NCBI GenBank assembly: GCA_023412915.1
Contig: JAEZRE010000014.1
Span: 199,474-263,473 of the forward strand
Reading direction: 5' to 3'
DNA from: Bacillota bacterium
Lineage (GTDB): Bacteria > Bacillota > Clostridia > Acetivibrionales > DTU013
DNA: 64,000 nucleotides
Under the pieces are notes generated by a model. It worked only from the letters and a program-made list of their open reading frames with translations. It made no database searches and was not told where the DNA came from. The position numbers and the translations under genes were made by a program. This document shows positions 7,473-15,901 of the stretch, piece after piece (positions within the stretch are counted from its first letter, which is position 1; each line of letters starts with the position of its first letter).

Positions 7473-8543
7473 ATGTCCAAGGAAAACGGAATGTTCTATG
7501 TACCTGAAGGTAAACCGAACAAGGTAGTAAATGAAGGAGAATTCATTTTTTCAGCGGTAAGGCTCGACCACGGGCATATATACGGCATGAGCAAGGGACT
7601 CATAGAGGCAGGCGGACAACTCAAGTGGGTCTATGATCCTGATCCGGAAAAGGTCAAAAAATTCTGCGAGGCTTTCCCGGAGGCCAAGGTGGCAAGGAGC
7701 GAGGACGAAGTATTCCTCGATTCCTCCGTCCATATGGTGGCCGGCGCTGCCATAACCTCCGAGCGCTGCGCTCTGGGCCTTCGCGCCATGGACGCCGGAA
7801 AGGATTACTTTACCGACAAGGCTCCCCTGACCACGCTCGAACAGCTTGAGCAGGCAAAGGCCAAAGTACGCGACACAGGCAAGAAATATGCCGTCTATTA
7901 CAGTGAAAGACTGCACGTCGAGAGCGCTGTCTTCGCGGGCCAGCTTATAGAACAGGACGCCATCGGAAGAGTAGTTCAGGTCATAGGCATGGGCCCTCAC
8001 CGCCACGGGAAAAACAGGCCCGACTGGTTCTACGAAACAAAGCAATTCGGCGGTATTCTCTGCGATATAGGAAGCCACCAGATAGAGCAGTTCCTTTTCT
8101 ATACGGGCGCAAAGGACGCGACCGTACAGTTCTCGAGGATTGCAAATTACAACAATAAGCAGCATCCTAACTTCCAGGACTTCGGCGATGCCTCGCTGGT
8201 CGCTGACAACGGCGCAACGAACTATTTCCGTGTAGACTGGTTCACTCCCGACGCCCTCGAATCCTGGGGCGACGGCAGGCTGTTCATACTGGGAACGAAG
8301 GGCTTCATTGAAGTGAGAAAGAGCCTCGACATAGCTCGCGATCCCGACGGAGACCAGGTATATCTCGCAAACAACGAGCAGGTCGTACATATACCAGTCA
8401 AAGGCAAGGTCGGATATCCTTACTTTGGGCAGCTCATACTCGACTGCCTCAACAGGACCGAAAACGCCATGACTCAGGAGCACACGTTCAAGGCTGCCGA
8501 ATTGTCTGTTAAGGCCCAGCTGATGGCAGTAAAGCTGGAATAG
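7473..8543 (+). CDS. Gfo/Idh/MocA-family oxidoreductase (2)
   Basis: A 356-residue protein with the Gfo/Idh/MocA architecture, but with a less canonical N-terminal nucleotide-binding segment (FSAVRLDHGHIYGMSKGLIEAG in place of GxGxxG). The middle has FTDKAPLTTLEQLEQAK (the EKP-like step is DKAP) and the C-terminal half GMGPHRHGKNRPDWFYE and CDIGSHQIEQFLFYTG. The start is ATG 7473 with AAGGAGG seven bases upstream. It lies 18 bases after oxidoreductase 1, so the two form an operon and may act on the same sugar or polyol. The altered GxGxxG makes cofactor use less certain. Substrate unknown. Confidence 0.88.
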   Translation: MSKENGMFYVPEGKPNKVVNEGEFIFSAVRLDHGHIYGMSKGLIEAGGQLKWVYDPDPEKVKKFCEAFPEAKVARSEDEVFLDSSVHMVAGAAITSERCALGLRAMDAGKDYFTDKAPLTTLEQLEQAKAKVRDTGKKYAVYYSERLHVESAVFAGQLIEQDAIGRVVQVIGMGPHRHGKNRPDWFYETKQFGGILCDIGSHQIEQFLFYTGAKDATVQFSRIANYNNKQHPNFQDFGDASLVADNGATNYFRVDWFTPDALESWGDGRLFILGTKGFIEVRKSLDIARDPDGDQVYLANNEQVVHIPVKGKVGYPYFGQLILDCLNRTENAMTQEHTFKAAELSVKAQLMAVKLE

Positions 8544-8577
8544 GCTTGACTGATAACATTCACAATATTACCCTTCG

Positions 8578-8610
8578 GAAAGAGCTGTCGGTTACCGCGA
8601 CGGCTCTTTC
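8578..8610 (+). terminator. Hairpin 3' of the oxidoreductase operon
   Basis: A 13-base-pair stem (GAAAGAGC plus TGTCG against CGACG plus GCTCTTTC) with a seven-base loop lies 35 bases after the stop of oxidoreductase 2. The following tract is only weakly T-rich, so it is a probable rather than certain intrinsic terminator. Confidence 0.6.
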
Positions 8611-8654
8611 CTATTCCACGGGATCATTTGCGACAATCTCCGGCAATGAATCAA

Positions 8655-8684
8655 CAAAAAAAAGAAACAGGATGAATTCCTGTT
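8655..8684 (-). terminator. Intrinsic terminator of the tRNA-Val gene
   Basis: On the minus strand, AACAGGA and TCCTGTT arms around a five-base loop are followed by TC and a run of eight T residues. It lies 16 bases past the encoded CCA end of the tRNA. Confidence 0.85.
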
Positions 8685-8699
8685 CCTTTTCCTATAAGC

Positions 8700-8774
8700 T
8701 GGTGCGGAATACTGGATTCGAACCAGTGACTTCTACCGTGTGAAGGTAGCACTCTCCCGCTGAGTTAATCCCGC
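8700..8774 (-). tRNA. tRNA-Val, anticodon CAC
   Basis: Read on the minus strand, the cloverleaf is complete: acceptor GCGGGAT/ATTCCGC (one G-U), D stem ACTC/GAGT, anticodon stem CTACC/GGTAG with loop TTCACAC (anticodon CAC at positions 34-36), variable AAGTC, T stem ACTGG/CCAGT with TTCGAAT loop, discriminator A and an encoded CCA. It reads GTG codons. Its own promoter lies at 8795-8823 and its terminator at 8655-8684, so it is a single-gene transcription unit. Confidence 0.96.
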
Positions 8775-8794
8775 TTGTTTTTACTTGTGTATTT

Positions 8795-8823
8795 ATTATA
8801 CGGCTTACCCTTGGGTTAGTCAA
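8795..8823 (-). promoter_or_regulatory. Sigma-A type promoter of tRNA-Val
   Basis: On the minus strand TTGACT (8823-8818) and TATAAT (8800-8795) are spaced by exactly 17 bases, ending 20 bases before the mature tRNA 5' end. Confidence 0.85.
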
Positions 8824-8919
8824 CCCACTTTGTCCGCAATTTACTGCAGTCCCCGTCAATTTCATAAGCGGACTGCAACGGGCGCTGTTCCTCAAGGCTT
8901 TAACCGGCATATCTCGCCG

Positions 8920-10317
8920 TTACGAATTGATCAGCACAATCTTTTTCTGCTCGTCGCACAATATGGTCCTTTTCCTGTCTTCAACCCTCGTATTGAGCAT
9001 GACCCTACCCTCCCACAGGTCTACAAGGTGCTTTAAGGTCTCATTCGCATACTGCAGCTCAAGATCCCTGCCGTCGTGGAGATGCTCGAGTAAAAGTGTC
9101 CGATCCTGCTGATTCCAGTCCACCACGCGTATGACAGGCATATTTCCCAGGCCCGACGTTTCCGCTATTGTATCGCGTATCTTCATCCAGCCTTCCTCGT
9201 CGGCAACTTCGGAGACTATATATTCGTTACCGTCCTTTTCATATTCGTAAAGATTGAGTTCGCTGCAAAGCTCCTTTGTCAGGTATCGCCTGATAAAGGA
9301 ACCATCCCTTTCAAGCTCGCGGACTTCAAATATTTTTTTCGGGTTGTCGGGGTTGTTCTTCTCAATGCTTTCAAATAGCTTGAAACCCAGGAAATATGGA
9401 TTGATACTACCCTCGAACGGCTTTATCACCTGGTTGTGCCGTCTCAAAAATTCGAAAAACAGCTGCTGCGGCAGCTCCAGCCTGTTCAGTAGCTTATAAT
9501 GCCAATAGCTGGCCCATCCCTCATTCATTATCTTCGTCTCGATCTGAGGTATGAAATACAGCGTTTCTTCGCGGATAATACCGATTATATCCTTTTCCCA
9601 TTCGCTTAGCCTGCCGTAAGTACCTACAAAATTCAACAGATCCTCTTCGGGTTCGGGCGGTATTTTCCTCAATTCCTGTTCGGGTATTTCGGTATGGCTT
9701 GGCGGGCAAAGCAGCGGGAAATCGTTTTCATGTCCGGTGTCCCTGCTTTTGAGCCTCTTTATCGTTTCTTCATAATCCAACCTGCGTGCCCCTATCGTTC
9801 TTGCGCACTGGTAGCGCAATGCGTGGGCGGCGTCTATCACCTTTTCCACCCTGGAATAGCCGATACTTGGGTCGCTTATATATTCGCGTATCCGGGCCGC
9901 GTGGTTCTTGAACATTTCAACGGTATAATCCGCTTTCGTGCCGGTTTTGAACAAGCGGTTATTCCTGAAGAAATCGTTATGCCCGTATACGTGGGCCATT
10001 GTAAGTATCTGCAGCAGAAGCGAATTGTCTTTCATCAGGTAGGCGACGCAGGGATTTGAGTTGATCACCATTTCATACGGCAGTCCGGTCAGATTGTACT
10101 TGTTCAACGTGCGTATGCGCTCGTATGCTTTGCCGAAACTCCAGTGCGGGTAATGCGAAGGCATTCCTGCGTAGGCTTCATATGCGGTCATGTCCTCGTA
10201 GCTTACCAGTTCGAATTCCTGGTTATAACACTCGAGGCCCGATTCTCTCACCAATTCCTCTATCCTGTAGTTCCACTGCTCAAGTTCCTTGATACTGTAA
10301 TCAGACAATAGTTTCAC
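8920..10317 (-). CDS. spoVR: SpoVR family protein
   Basis: A 465-residue protein matching the SpoVR family over its length: MPSHYPHWSFGKAYER, then LPYEMVINSNPCVAYLMKDNSLLLQILTMAHVYGHNDFF near residues 50-120 and NEGWASYWHYKLL in the middle are hallmark segments. In Bacillus subtilis SpoVR takes part in spore cortex formation; biochemical activity is unknown. The start is GTG 10317 behind a G-rich Shine-Dalgarno sequence. It is the last gene of the prkA-yhbH-spoVR operon, 15 bases after yhbH; the same trio occurs as yeaG-yeaH-ycgB in enterobacteria, which supports joint function downstream of the PrkA kinase. Confidence 0.95.
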   Translation of the reverse strand: MKLLSDYSIKELEQWNYRIEELVRESGLECYNQEFELVSYEDMTAYEAYAGMPSHYPHWSFGKAYERIRTLNKYNLTGLPYEMVINSNPCVAYLMKDNSLLLQILTMAHVYGHNDFFRNNRLFKTGTKADYTVEMFKNHAARIREYISDPSIGYSRVEKVIDAAHALRYQCARTIGARRLDYEETIKRLKSRDTGHENDFPLLCPPSHTEIPEQELRKIPPEPEEDLLNFVGTYGRLSEWEKDIIGIIREETLYFIPQIETKIMNEGWASYWHYKLLNRLELPQQLFFEFLRRHNQVIKPFEGSINPYFLGFKLFESIEKNNPDNPKKIFEVRELERDGSFIRRYLTKELCSELNLYEYEKDGNEYIVSEVADEEGWMKIRDTIAETSGLGNMPVIRVVDWNQQDRTLLLEHLHDGRDLELQYANETLKHLVDLWEGRVMLNTRVEDRKRTILCDEQKKIVLINS

Positions 10318-10332
10318 CAGCCCCCCTCTATC

Positions 10333-11709
10333 TCAGGCTTTTTCACCGTCTTTTTCAAGCAGCCGCTTCAGACCGGTAACGATGTCATCCTTTCTTGACA
10401 TCGTTACAATAATAAAATTATTGCTTGATATGTTTTTAATAAATTCAGATTTGACCGTACTTCCAGCAAAATAATATCCCGGGACGATCTCCCCGTAGCC
10501 GAAAAGATTGCAAACTTCGCACAGCTTGAGCGCCAGTTCGACGGCTTTTTTATTGTCTTCGGTCCAGTTATCGCCGTCGCTGCAGTGGAAGGCGTATATA
10601 TTCCAGTTTTTCGGATTGTAACGTTGCTCTATGATCTCCAGCGCTTTTTCATAACCGCTGCTGATATATGTTCCGCCCGACTCGCCCTTGTGGAAAAACT
10701 CCACCTCCCCGACCTCCCTGGCCGTGGTCGTATGTGCTATGAAAACCACTTCTACATTCGAATACTTGAGCCTCAGGAACTGGTACAGCAGAAAATAAAA
10801 ACTCCTGGCCATATATTTCTTGGTCTGGTCCATGGAACCGGAAACATCCATAATACAGAGCACAACTGCATTGAAATCCTTTTTATGCGTCTCTTTCAGC
10901 CTGCGATAGCGCAAATCGTCCTCCATGAACGGAAATCGCTCATTATCATAGCCGTTCCGAGTGCCAGTGGTATAGGAGCCTCCCGCTTCATCGCGCATGT
11001 CTGCCGGCGACACATCCCCATTGTCCTTCAAAGGCAGGTGCTCCGACGGCATTCTGCCCTTCGACAGATCTCCTACCGCCATACCGTCTCTCGAAAGGCC
11101 TGCGTCCGGTATATTATCCTTCGACAGGTCTCCCGCCGGCATACCGTCCCCCGGCAGGCCTTCTTCCGCTTCCGTGTTCCTCTTGTAGGCCTGCTTCCTT
11201 TTTATTTTTTCGATAACGGTTCTTCTCTTGGCAAGTCTGGGCGGAATCCCTTTCCTTTGATAGCCTAGCTTTCTGAAGCCGTTATCCGCCTCTATCTCCG
11301 ATATCCTCTTTCTGTCCAGATCGGGCAGATCCAGGTCGTCGAAAAGGTAATTGACCAGCTCTTCGACTGTTATTTCGGTCTCATAAATATCTTCGCCTTC
11401 CTGATCACCCGCGCCTCCATGCCCGAAATTCTTGCCTTCGGCGTCTTCTCCTACGACGTCACCTCTTTTTTCATCTCCGTCCCCCGTTGCCGCACCTTTG
11501 GCATTTTTACCGAAAACAAAGCTGTATTCCTTTATCCCTCTAACGGGTATCTTTATTTTTTTGCTGCCGCTCTGGCCGATTATGCTTTCCTCCGATATGA
11601 TGCTGCCGATATTCTTTTTTATCGACTCCTCAACCAGTTCCTTATGCCTGCGCCTGTCTTCGGAGGAGCGCTCCTTGCCTCCCGGATCGTAATCCCTGAA
11701 AATCGCCAT
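10333..11709 (-). CDS. yhbH: YhbH (DUF444) family sporulation protein with an expanded repeat insert
   Basis: A 458-residue DUF444 protein, longer than the roughly 390 residues of the Bacillus homologue. The N-terminus (MAIFRDYDPGGKERSSEDRRRHKE) and the central NYLFDDLDLPDL are typical; the C-terminal half is a von Willebrand A domain with MIDAS motif DVSGSMD (288-294). Between residues about 183 and 255 lies a low-complexity insert of degenerate ten-residue units (GDGMPAGDLSK, DNIPDAGLSR, DGMAVGDLSK, GRMPSEHLPLK) that conserved homologues lack. The protein is thought to act with PrkA and SpoVR in sporulation. GGAGG precedes the ATG by five bases; prkA ends 12 bases upstream. Confidence 0.93.
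   Translation of the reverse strand: MAIFRDYDPGGKERSSEDRRRHKELVEESIKKNIGSIISEESIIGQSGSKKIKIPVRGIKEYSFVFGKNAKGAATGDGDEKRGDVVGEDAEGKNFGHGGAGDQEGEDIYETEITVEELVNYLFDDLDLPDLDRKRISEIEADNGFRKLGYQRKGIPPRLAKRRTVIEKIKRKQAYKRNTEAEEGLPGDGMPAGDLSKDNIPDAGLSRDGMAVGDLSKGRMPSEHLPLKDNGDVSPADMRDEAGGSYTTGTRNGYDNERFPFMEDDLRYRRLKETHKKDFNAVVLCIMDVSGSMDQTKKYMARSFYFLLYQFLRLKYSNVEVVFIAHTTTAREVGEVEFFHKGESGGTYISSGYEKALEIIEQRYNPKNWNIYAFHCSDGDNWTEDNKKAVELALKLCEVCNLFGYGEIVPGYYFAGSTVKSEFIKNISSNNFIIVTMSRKDDIVTGLKRLLEKDGEKA
11020..11160 (-). repeat. About 30-bp degenerate tandem repeats inside yhbH
   Basis: Four to five in-frame units of 30-33 bases encode the degenerate decapeptide (D)GMPxGDLSK. Shared DNA blocks such as CCTTCGACAGGTCTCC recur at about 60-base spacing. 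They fall in a linker between the N-terminal region and the VWA domain. Confidence 0.7.
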
Positions 11710-11721
11710 TTTATCCTCCGC

Positions 11722-13647
11722 TCAATCCTTCCACAGATTATTGGCACCGTATTTGAGGATCACGTTGCAGCAGTGGTCACAGTAGCCATTCCTTTTCATT
11801 TCCTCGACCATTGCGTTATATTTCCTGTCCTGCTCCTCGTCCCTTACCTTTGCCTTGGTAATGATCCTACTCAATTCCTTCACCGAAGTCGTGAGCTTCT
11901 TCTCTATAGCCTCCTTCAGAGGCTCGTAGCTGTCGTAATCGAGTTTTCCGCCATTGCGCAGCACAAAGAACATATATGCGGTAACATCGCTCCTGAAGCC
12001 TTTGGCGGAGGACTCCGTTATTCCGATCTGCTCTTCTATCGAACGCATGAAACGCTCGTCGGGTTCGAGCTCTTCTCCCGTGTTGGGATCCTTCAGCCTC
12101 GTCTTGTTAATAAACGCCTCGGCATGGTCGAGATAATTGTTGAACAGACTTTCGGCCTGTTCCCTGTATCCATAGATAAAGGCCTTGGTGACCTCTTTCT
12201 CGAGTATCCTGTTATATTCCTTCTTTATTGAATCCTGCACGAATCTGATATATTTGCTCTTCTCCTCATCGCTGACAGGAAGCTCCTTCACGGACTTTAT
12301 TATCATTTCCATGACCGATATGGGGTTGATACAGTCGTGTTCGGACTCGGACAATGCCATATCGAGGGCTTTCATTATAAAACGGGTGGAAATGCCCGAC
12401 ATGCCCTCGCGCGAATTCTCCTCCCGCAGCTCCATGATGTCTATCTTCCGTGTCAGGCCTTTCTCAACTATTTCTTCGCCGTTGTAAATCTTGAGCTTGG
12501 TCATCAGGTCGACCTTCGAAGAAGGCGCAAGCCTTGTCAGTATTGCGAACATCGAAGCCACCTCGATGGTGTGCGGGGCTATGTGAGCTTTGAACATACT
12601 CTTTCTGAGTATTTTTTCATATATCTTCATTTCTTCGTTTAGTTCAAGGCAATACGGTATCTCAATCTTTACAATCCTGTCCAGTATCGCTTCGTTTGTG
12701 TGATCGGATTTGAATTTGTTCCATTCGGCCTCGTTCGAGTGAGCCAGGATGACGCCGTCGAAATAGATCATGGAGCCTTTGCCCGGGGATGGTATCGATT
12801 TTTCCTGCGTCGCTGTTATCATCGTATGGAGATACTCGGTCTCATTTTTGAAAACCTCGATAAACTCCACTATTCCCCTGTTTCCCACGTTAAACGCGCC
12901 ATTGAGCGACAACACCCTGGGATCGTCTTCCGGATACAGGTCTATCCGCGAAATGTCCACACTGCCGGTCAATACGCTGGTATCCTGGTTGTTCGGGTCG
13001 ACCGGCGGCACGACGCCTATACCCTTTCGCGACCTGATAGAGAAACCGGTGGTTTCTACAGGAAACCGCTCATACTCACCGTTGTATTCATTCTTAAGCC
13101 TGAACCTGCAGATCGGGCATAGATCGCCTTCTATCCTGACGCCGAGTATCTCTTCGAATTCCTTCCTCAAATGTTTCGGTACGAGGTGTAGAGGCTCCTC
13201 CCTCATGGGACACCCTTTCAGGGCGTATACCTCCGGGCTTCCCTCAAGGGCTTTTTTGAGCGCCTCCATAAGGGAAGACTTTCCCGAGCCCACCGGCCCA
13301 ACCAGATAAAGGACCTGTCTGGACTCCTCGCCCGCCATTGCTGCCGAATGGAAATATCTCACGATACTCATTATTGTTTTGTCTATTCCGTAAAAATCGC
13401 CGAAAAAATTATACCTGCGTATCACATCGTTACCATAGATCCTTCGCAGCCTCGGGTGTTCGTCCGTTTTGACGATCTCCACTCCCGCTTCGGAAATCAG
13501 GTCATACAGCCGTTGGTGCGAAAACATCGCCAGACGCGGATCCTTCCTTACCAGTTCCGCATAATCGAGAAACGTACCGACAAAATGGCTTCTTACCCTC
13601 TCCTGCCTATCCTTTTTTATGATACCGGAAATATCACTTTCAACCAT
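11722..13647 (-). CDS. prkA: PrkA family serine protein kinase
   Basis: A 641-residue protein of the PrkA/YeaG family: an AAA-like N-terminal domain with Walker A GPVGSGKS (117-124), the conserved CPICRFRL and SVLTGSVDISRIDLYPEDDPR stretches, NEAEWNKFKSD, and a C-terminal PrkA domain. It ends in a short cysteine motif (NGYCDHCCNVILKYG). In Bacillus subtilis PrkA acts in sporulation; both kinase and protease activities have been proposed for it. GGAGG lies 8 bases before ATG 13647. It is the first gene of the operon with yhbH and spoVR and is transcribed divergently from the repeat-rich membrane protein. Confidence 0.95.
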   Translation of the reverse strand: MVESDISGIIKKDRQERVRSHFVGTFLDYAELVRKDPRLAMFSHQRLYDLISEAGVEIVKTDEHPRLRRIYGNDVIRRYNFFGDFYGIDKTIMSIVRYFHSAAMAGEESRQVLYLVGPVGSGKSSLMEALKKALEGSPEVYALKGCPMREEPLHLVPKHLRKEFEEILGVRIEGDLCPICRFRLKNEYNGEYERFPVETTGFSIRSRKGIGVVPPVDPNNQDTSVLTGSVDISRIDLYPEDDPRVLSLNGAFNVGNRGIVEFIEVFKNETEYLHTMITATQEKSIPSPGKGSMIYFDGVILAHSNEAEWNKFKSDHTNEAILDRIVKIEIPYCLELNEEMKIYEKILRKSMFKAHIAPHTIEVASMFAILTRLAPSSKVDLMTKLKIYNGEEIVEKGLTRKIDIMELREENSREGMSGISTRFIMKALDMALSESEHDCINPISVMEMIIKSVKELPVSDEEKSKYIRFVQDSIKKEYNRILEKEVTKAFIYGYREQAESLFNNYLDHAEAFINKTRLKDPNTGEELEPDERFMRSIEEQIGITESSAKGFRSDVTAYMFFVLRNGGKLDYDSYEPLKEAIEKKLTTSVKELSRIITKAKVRDEEQDRKYNAMVEEMKRNGYCDHCCNVILKYGANNLWKD

Positions 13648-13869
13648 ACTGCCTGCCTCCTTGTCCTGTGAAACATACCGGTTTGGCGTTTTCGGCGCAT
13701 ATGCGCCATAGTAAATTATATTAGCAGGGCTTTGCTAAAATGCCACAGGACGTATATGGTAAGGTATGGCAATAAGGTATCAAGTGTGATTTTTTAGTAT
13801 CCAGTATTTACATACGGTGGACATAACGTCAGGATGATATAATAGAATATGAACCTGGAGGCTGATGCG

Positions 13870-15705
13870 ATGCCTTATAAAAAACCTGTAAGATACATCT
13901 CCGGCTTGGTTGCGGGGTTTCTACTGTTTATTGCATTATTGGCGGTACAGCTGAATAGTGTTATTTTCAATGCCGGTTTCCAGCAAGCGGCTATAGACAG
14001 ATTAAATATTTACGAACGTTTAGTAGCCGCACCAGTCATGTTCTCAGCAAAAAGCGGAGATATACCTTTTGAGGCTGCTGTTAAAAATTCGATCACGCCC
14101 GATCTATTGAACAAGAACGTAAAATCTCTTATCGACGGTCTAATAGATTTTGTCAGCGGACGGTCGCGCAATCTCCCTGATCTCTATATCTCAGGCGCCG
14201 ACAAGTTGAGTATTGCGACGTCCGCAGGGGTTACGCCCGCGGCTGTTGAAAAAATAAACCTGCAGTTGATTATGATGTTTTCCAGCGAACAGAATTTTAA
14301 TGACATTTTATCAGTTGTGAGCCTGATACAGTTCATTCTTGCCTACCTTCCGCCGTTTTCCCTGCTGCTGTGCGCCGCTGTGGCCGCGGCGGCTTCAGTC
14401 AAACGCCCGTCCGAAATTCCTGGCTGGATGCGCACCTCGGTATTGACCTTTTTTATACTATGCTGGCTGTCTGCCTGGCTGATCGATTCGATCCCCTGGT
14501 TGATACCATTTGAAAGGTTTTCATGGTTACCGGGGTCCGATGTGACAGGAATACTCTTTGATTATATACATTATTGCTCCGGCGGTATCTCCGCAGGCAT
14601 ACTTTTATCAGGCCTGCTCCTGCCTGCGGGAATATGGTTTGCCTTCTATCTATGCAATCGCCTTAACGAACGCAATGAAACCGTCAGTCTGATAACTTCT
14701 TCATCACACCGCAATCGGGGTGGACTTAGGCATAAATCCGGCTTGATGCCGGACCAGGGCAGCTCGATGCCTGTCCTGGATCGTTCGATGCCGGTTTGGG
14801 GCAGCTCGTCGGCGGCAAAGGCCAGCTCGTTACCGGTCCGGATCAACACGACGTCGACCAAGGCTTGTACAATACCGGGCCGGGGCAGCTCGACGCCGGT
14901 CCGTACACATTTTATACCGGTTCGGACTCGGTTTACATCTGCCCGGAACAGGACTATACCGTTGTTGCTCGCAGTAACAGCTATTTACTCCCTGTTGGCC
15001 TATGCGCTTGTCAGCAATACAGACAGCCTGTTTCACAAAAGAAACCTTGCACATGCTGTTTCCTACATAATGGGAAACCTGAGCTACAACAGATATACGG
15101 ATGCAAGAAATGAAGATGTTTGCCTTCTGAATGTAAAGGTGGTGAGTGAGAATGACAAAACACCGGTGCAAAATATGCCGATGGTGATGTATCCTCTTGA
15201 TTCCAGTTCTGCCGGCAAGGCATCAGGCGATAAGAGAGTTGCTCTCCAAAAAACAGATGAGAACGGCTCCGGCTCTTTTTTACTGTCTAAAGGCGAATTC
15301 AGACTTGAACTTTATTCTTCGGACTCATCAGGCTACGATTACCAGGCTGTACCTGCGCCGCTTTCATATAATCTAAGCCTTTCGTCGCCCGGAAGAACCG
15401 ATCTTACTGTTACACTCGGCAGTGCTGCCGGAACAGCCGGCAACGACGGCTCTGTAAGCAATACAGGTACAGCGGTCAATCCAGGCAGTTCAACCACAGC
15501 AAGCGAATCGTCTAAAGCAAGCGACTCCGATAAATCAGGCAACGCCAATAATCCAACCGACTCCGGTAAATCAAACAACGCCAATAATTCGACCGGTACC
15601 GGCAATTCAACCGTTGCCGGCAGTTCAAGCGACCCAGGCGTTACCAGTGTTCCTGTCATACCACGTTTAAAGATCGTAGATGCCTCAATGCAATACATGC
15701 CGTAA
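13870..15705 (+). CDS. Repeat-rich orphan membrane protein
   Basis: About 611 residues from ATG 13870, chosen because GGAGG lies 8 bases upstream (the frame is open from 13849). No family recognised. One membrane segment near the N-terminus (YISGLVAGFLLFIALLAV), an outside loop of about 120 residues, three more segments (residues about 150-270), then a Ser/Met/Pro/Arg-rich linker of degenerate repeats (GSSMPV, SSLPVR, GSSTPVR, HFIPVR), a fifth membrane segment (TIPLLLAVTAIYSLLAYAL), a beta-rich domain of carboxypeptidase-regulatory or Cna-B appearance (KTPVQNMPMVMYP through TDENGSGSFLLSKGEFRLELY), and a Ser/Thr/Gly/Asn-rich tail. It stands alone, divergent from prkA. Confidence 0.72.
   Translation: MPYKKPVRYISGLVAGFLLFIALLAVQLNSVIFNAGFQQAAIDRLNIYERLVAAPVMFSAKSGDIPFEAAVKNSITPDLLNKNVKSLIDGLIDFVSGRSRNLPDLYISGADKLSIATSAGVTPAAVEKINLQLIMMFSSEQNFNDILSVVSLIQFILAYLPPFSLLLCAAVAAAASVKRPSEIPGWMRTSVLTFFILCWLSAWLIDSIPWLIPFERFSWLPGSDVTGILFDYIHYCSGGISAGILLSGLLLPAGIWFAFYLCNRLNERNETVSLITSSSHRNRGGLRHKSGLMPDQGSSMPVLDRSMPVWGSSSAAKASSLPVRINTTSTKACTIPGRGSSTPVRTHFIPVRTRFTSARNRTIPLLLAVTAIYSLLAYALVSNTDSLFHKRNLAHAVSYIMGNLSYNRYTDARNEDVCLLNVKVVSENDKTPVQNMPMVMYPLDSSSAGKASGDKRVALQKTDENGSGSFLLSKGEFRLELYSSDSSGYDYQAVPAPLSYNLSLSSPGRTDLTVTLGSAAGTAGNDGSVSNTGTAVNPGSSTTASESSKASDSDKSGNANNPTDSGKSNNANNSTGTGNSTVAGSSSDPGVTSVPVIPRLKIVDASMQYMP
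14745..14950 (+). repeat. Degenerate 18-27 bp repeats in the linker of the orphan membrane protein
   Basis: Blocks such as GGCAGCTCGATGCC, GGCAGCTCGTCGGC, GCCAGCTCGTTACCGGT and GGCAGCTCGACGCCGGTCCG recur every 18-60 bases in frame, encoding SSxPV(R) motifs. Confidence 0.6.
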
Positions 15706-15828
15706 TATCAGGCAGCTATGCAAACGGTTTTATATGCGACAAATTCACTGTCCCTCTGTCCCATCCTGATATGCGAATTCATCTGGAACAAAGTCCCTCT
15801 CCCTCTGTTCCACCCCGGTCCCATATAA

Positions 15829-15853
15829 AAAGCTGCCCGTTTCAGGCAGCTTT
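15829..15853 (-). terminator. Terminator of trpB2
   Basis: AAAGCTGCC and GGCAGCTTT arms around a seven-base loop; on the minus strand the stem is followed by TTTTTATAT, so it ends the trpB2 transcript about 50 bases after its stop. It may also stop plus-strand reading from the membrane protein gene. Confidence 0.85.
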
Positions 15854-15901
15854 CATAATACTTTCACCTATTCTGTTTCAGTTTGATTTACCCGTCCTTG
15901 C

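Noticed and set aside
13676..13869. Clear divergent promoter between prkA and the orphan membrane gene
   Set aside because: A TATAAT at 13838-13843 is present, but the best -35 candidate is only 14 bases away; sigma-E type elements could not be placed either.
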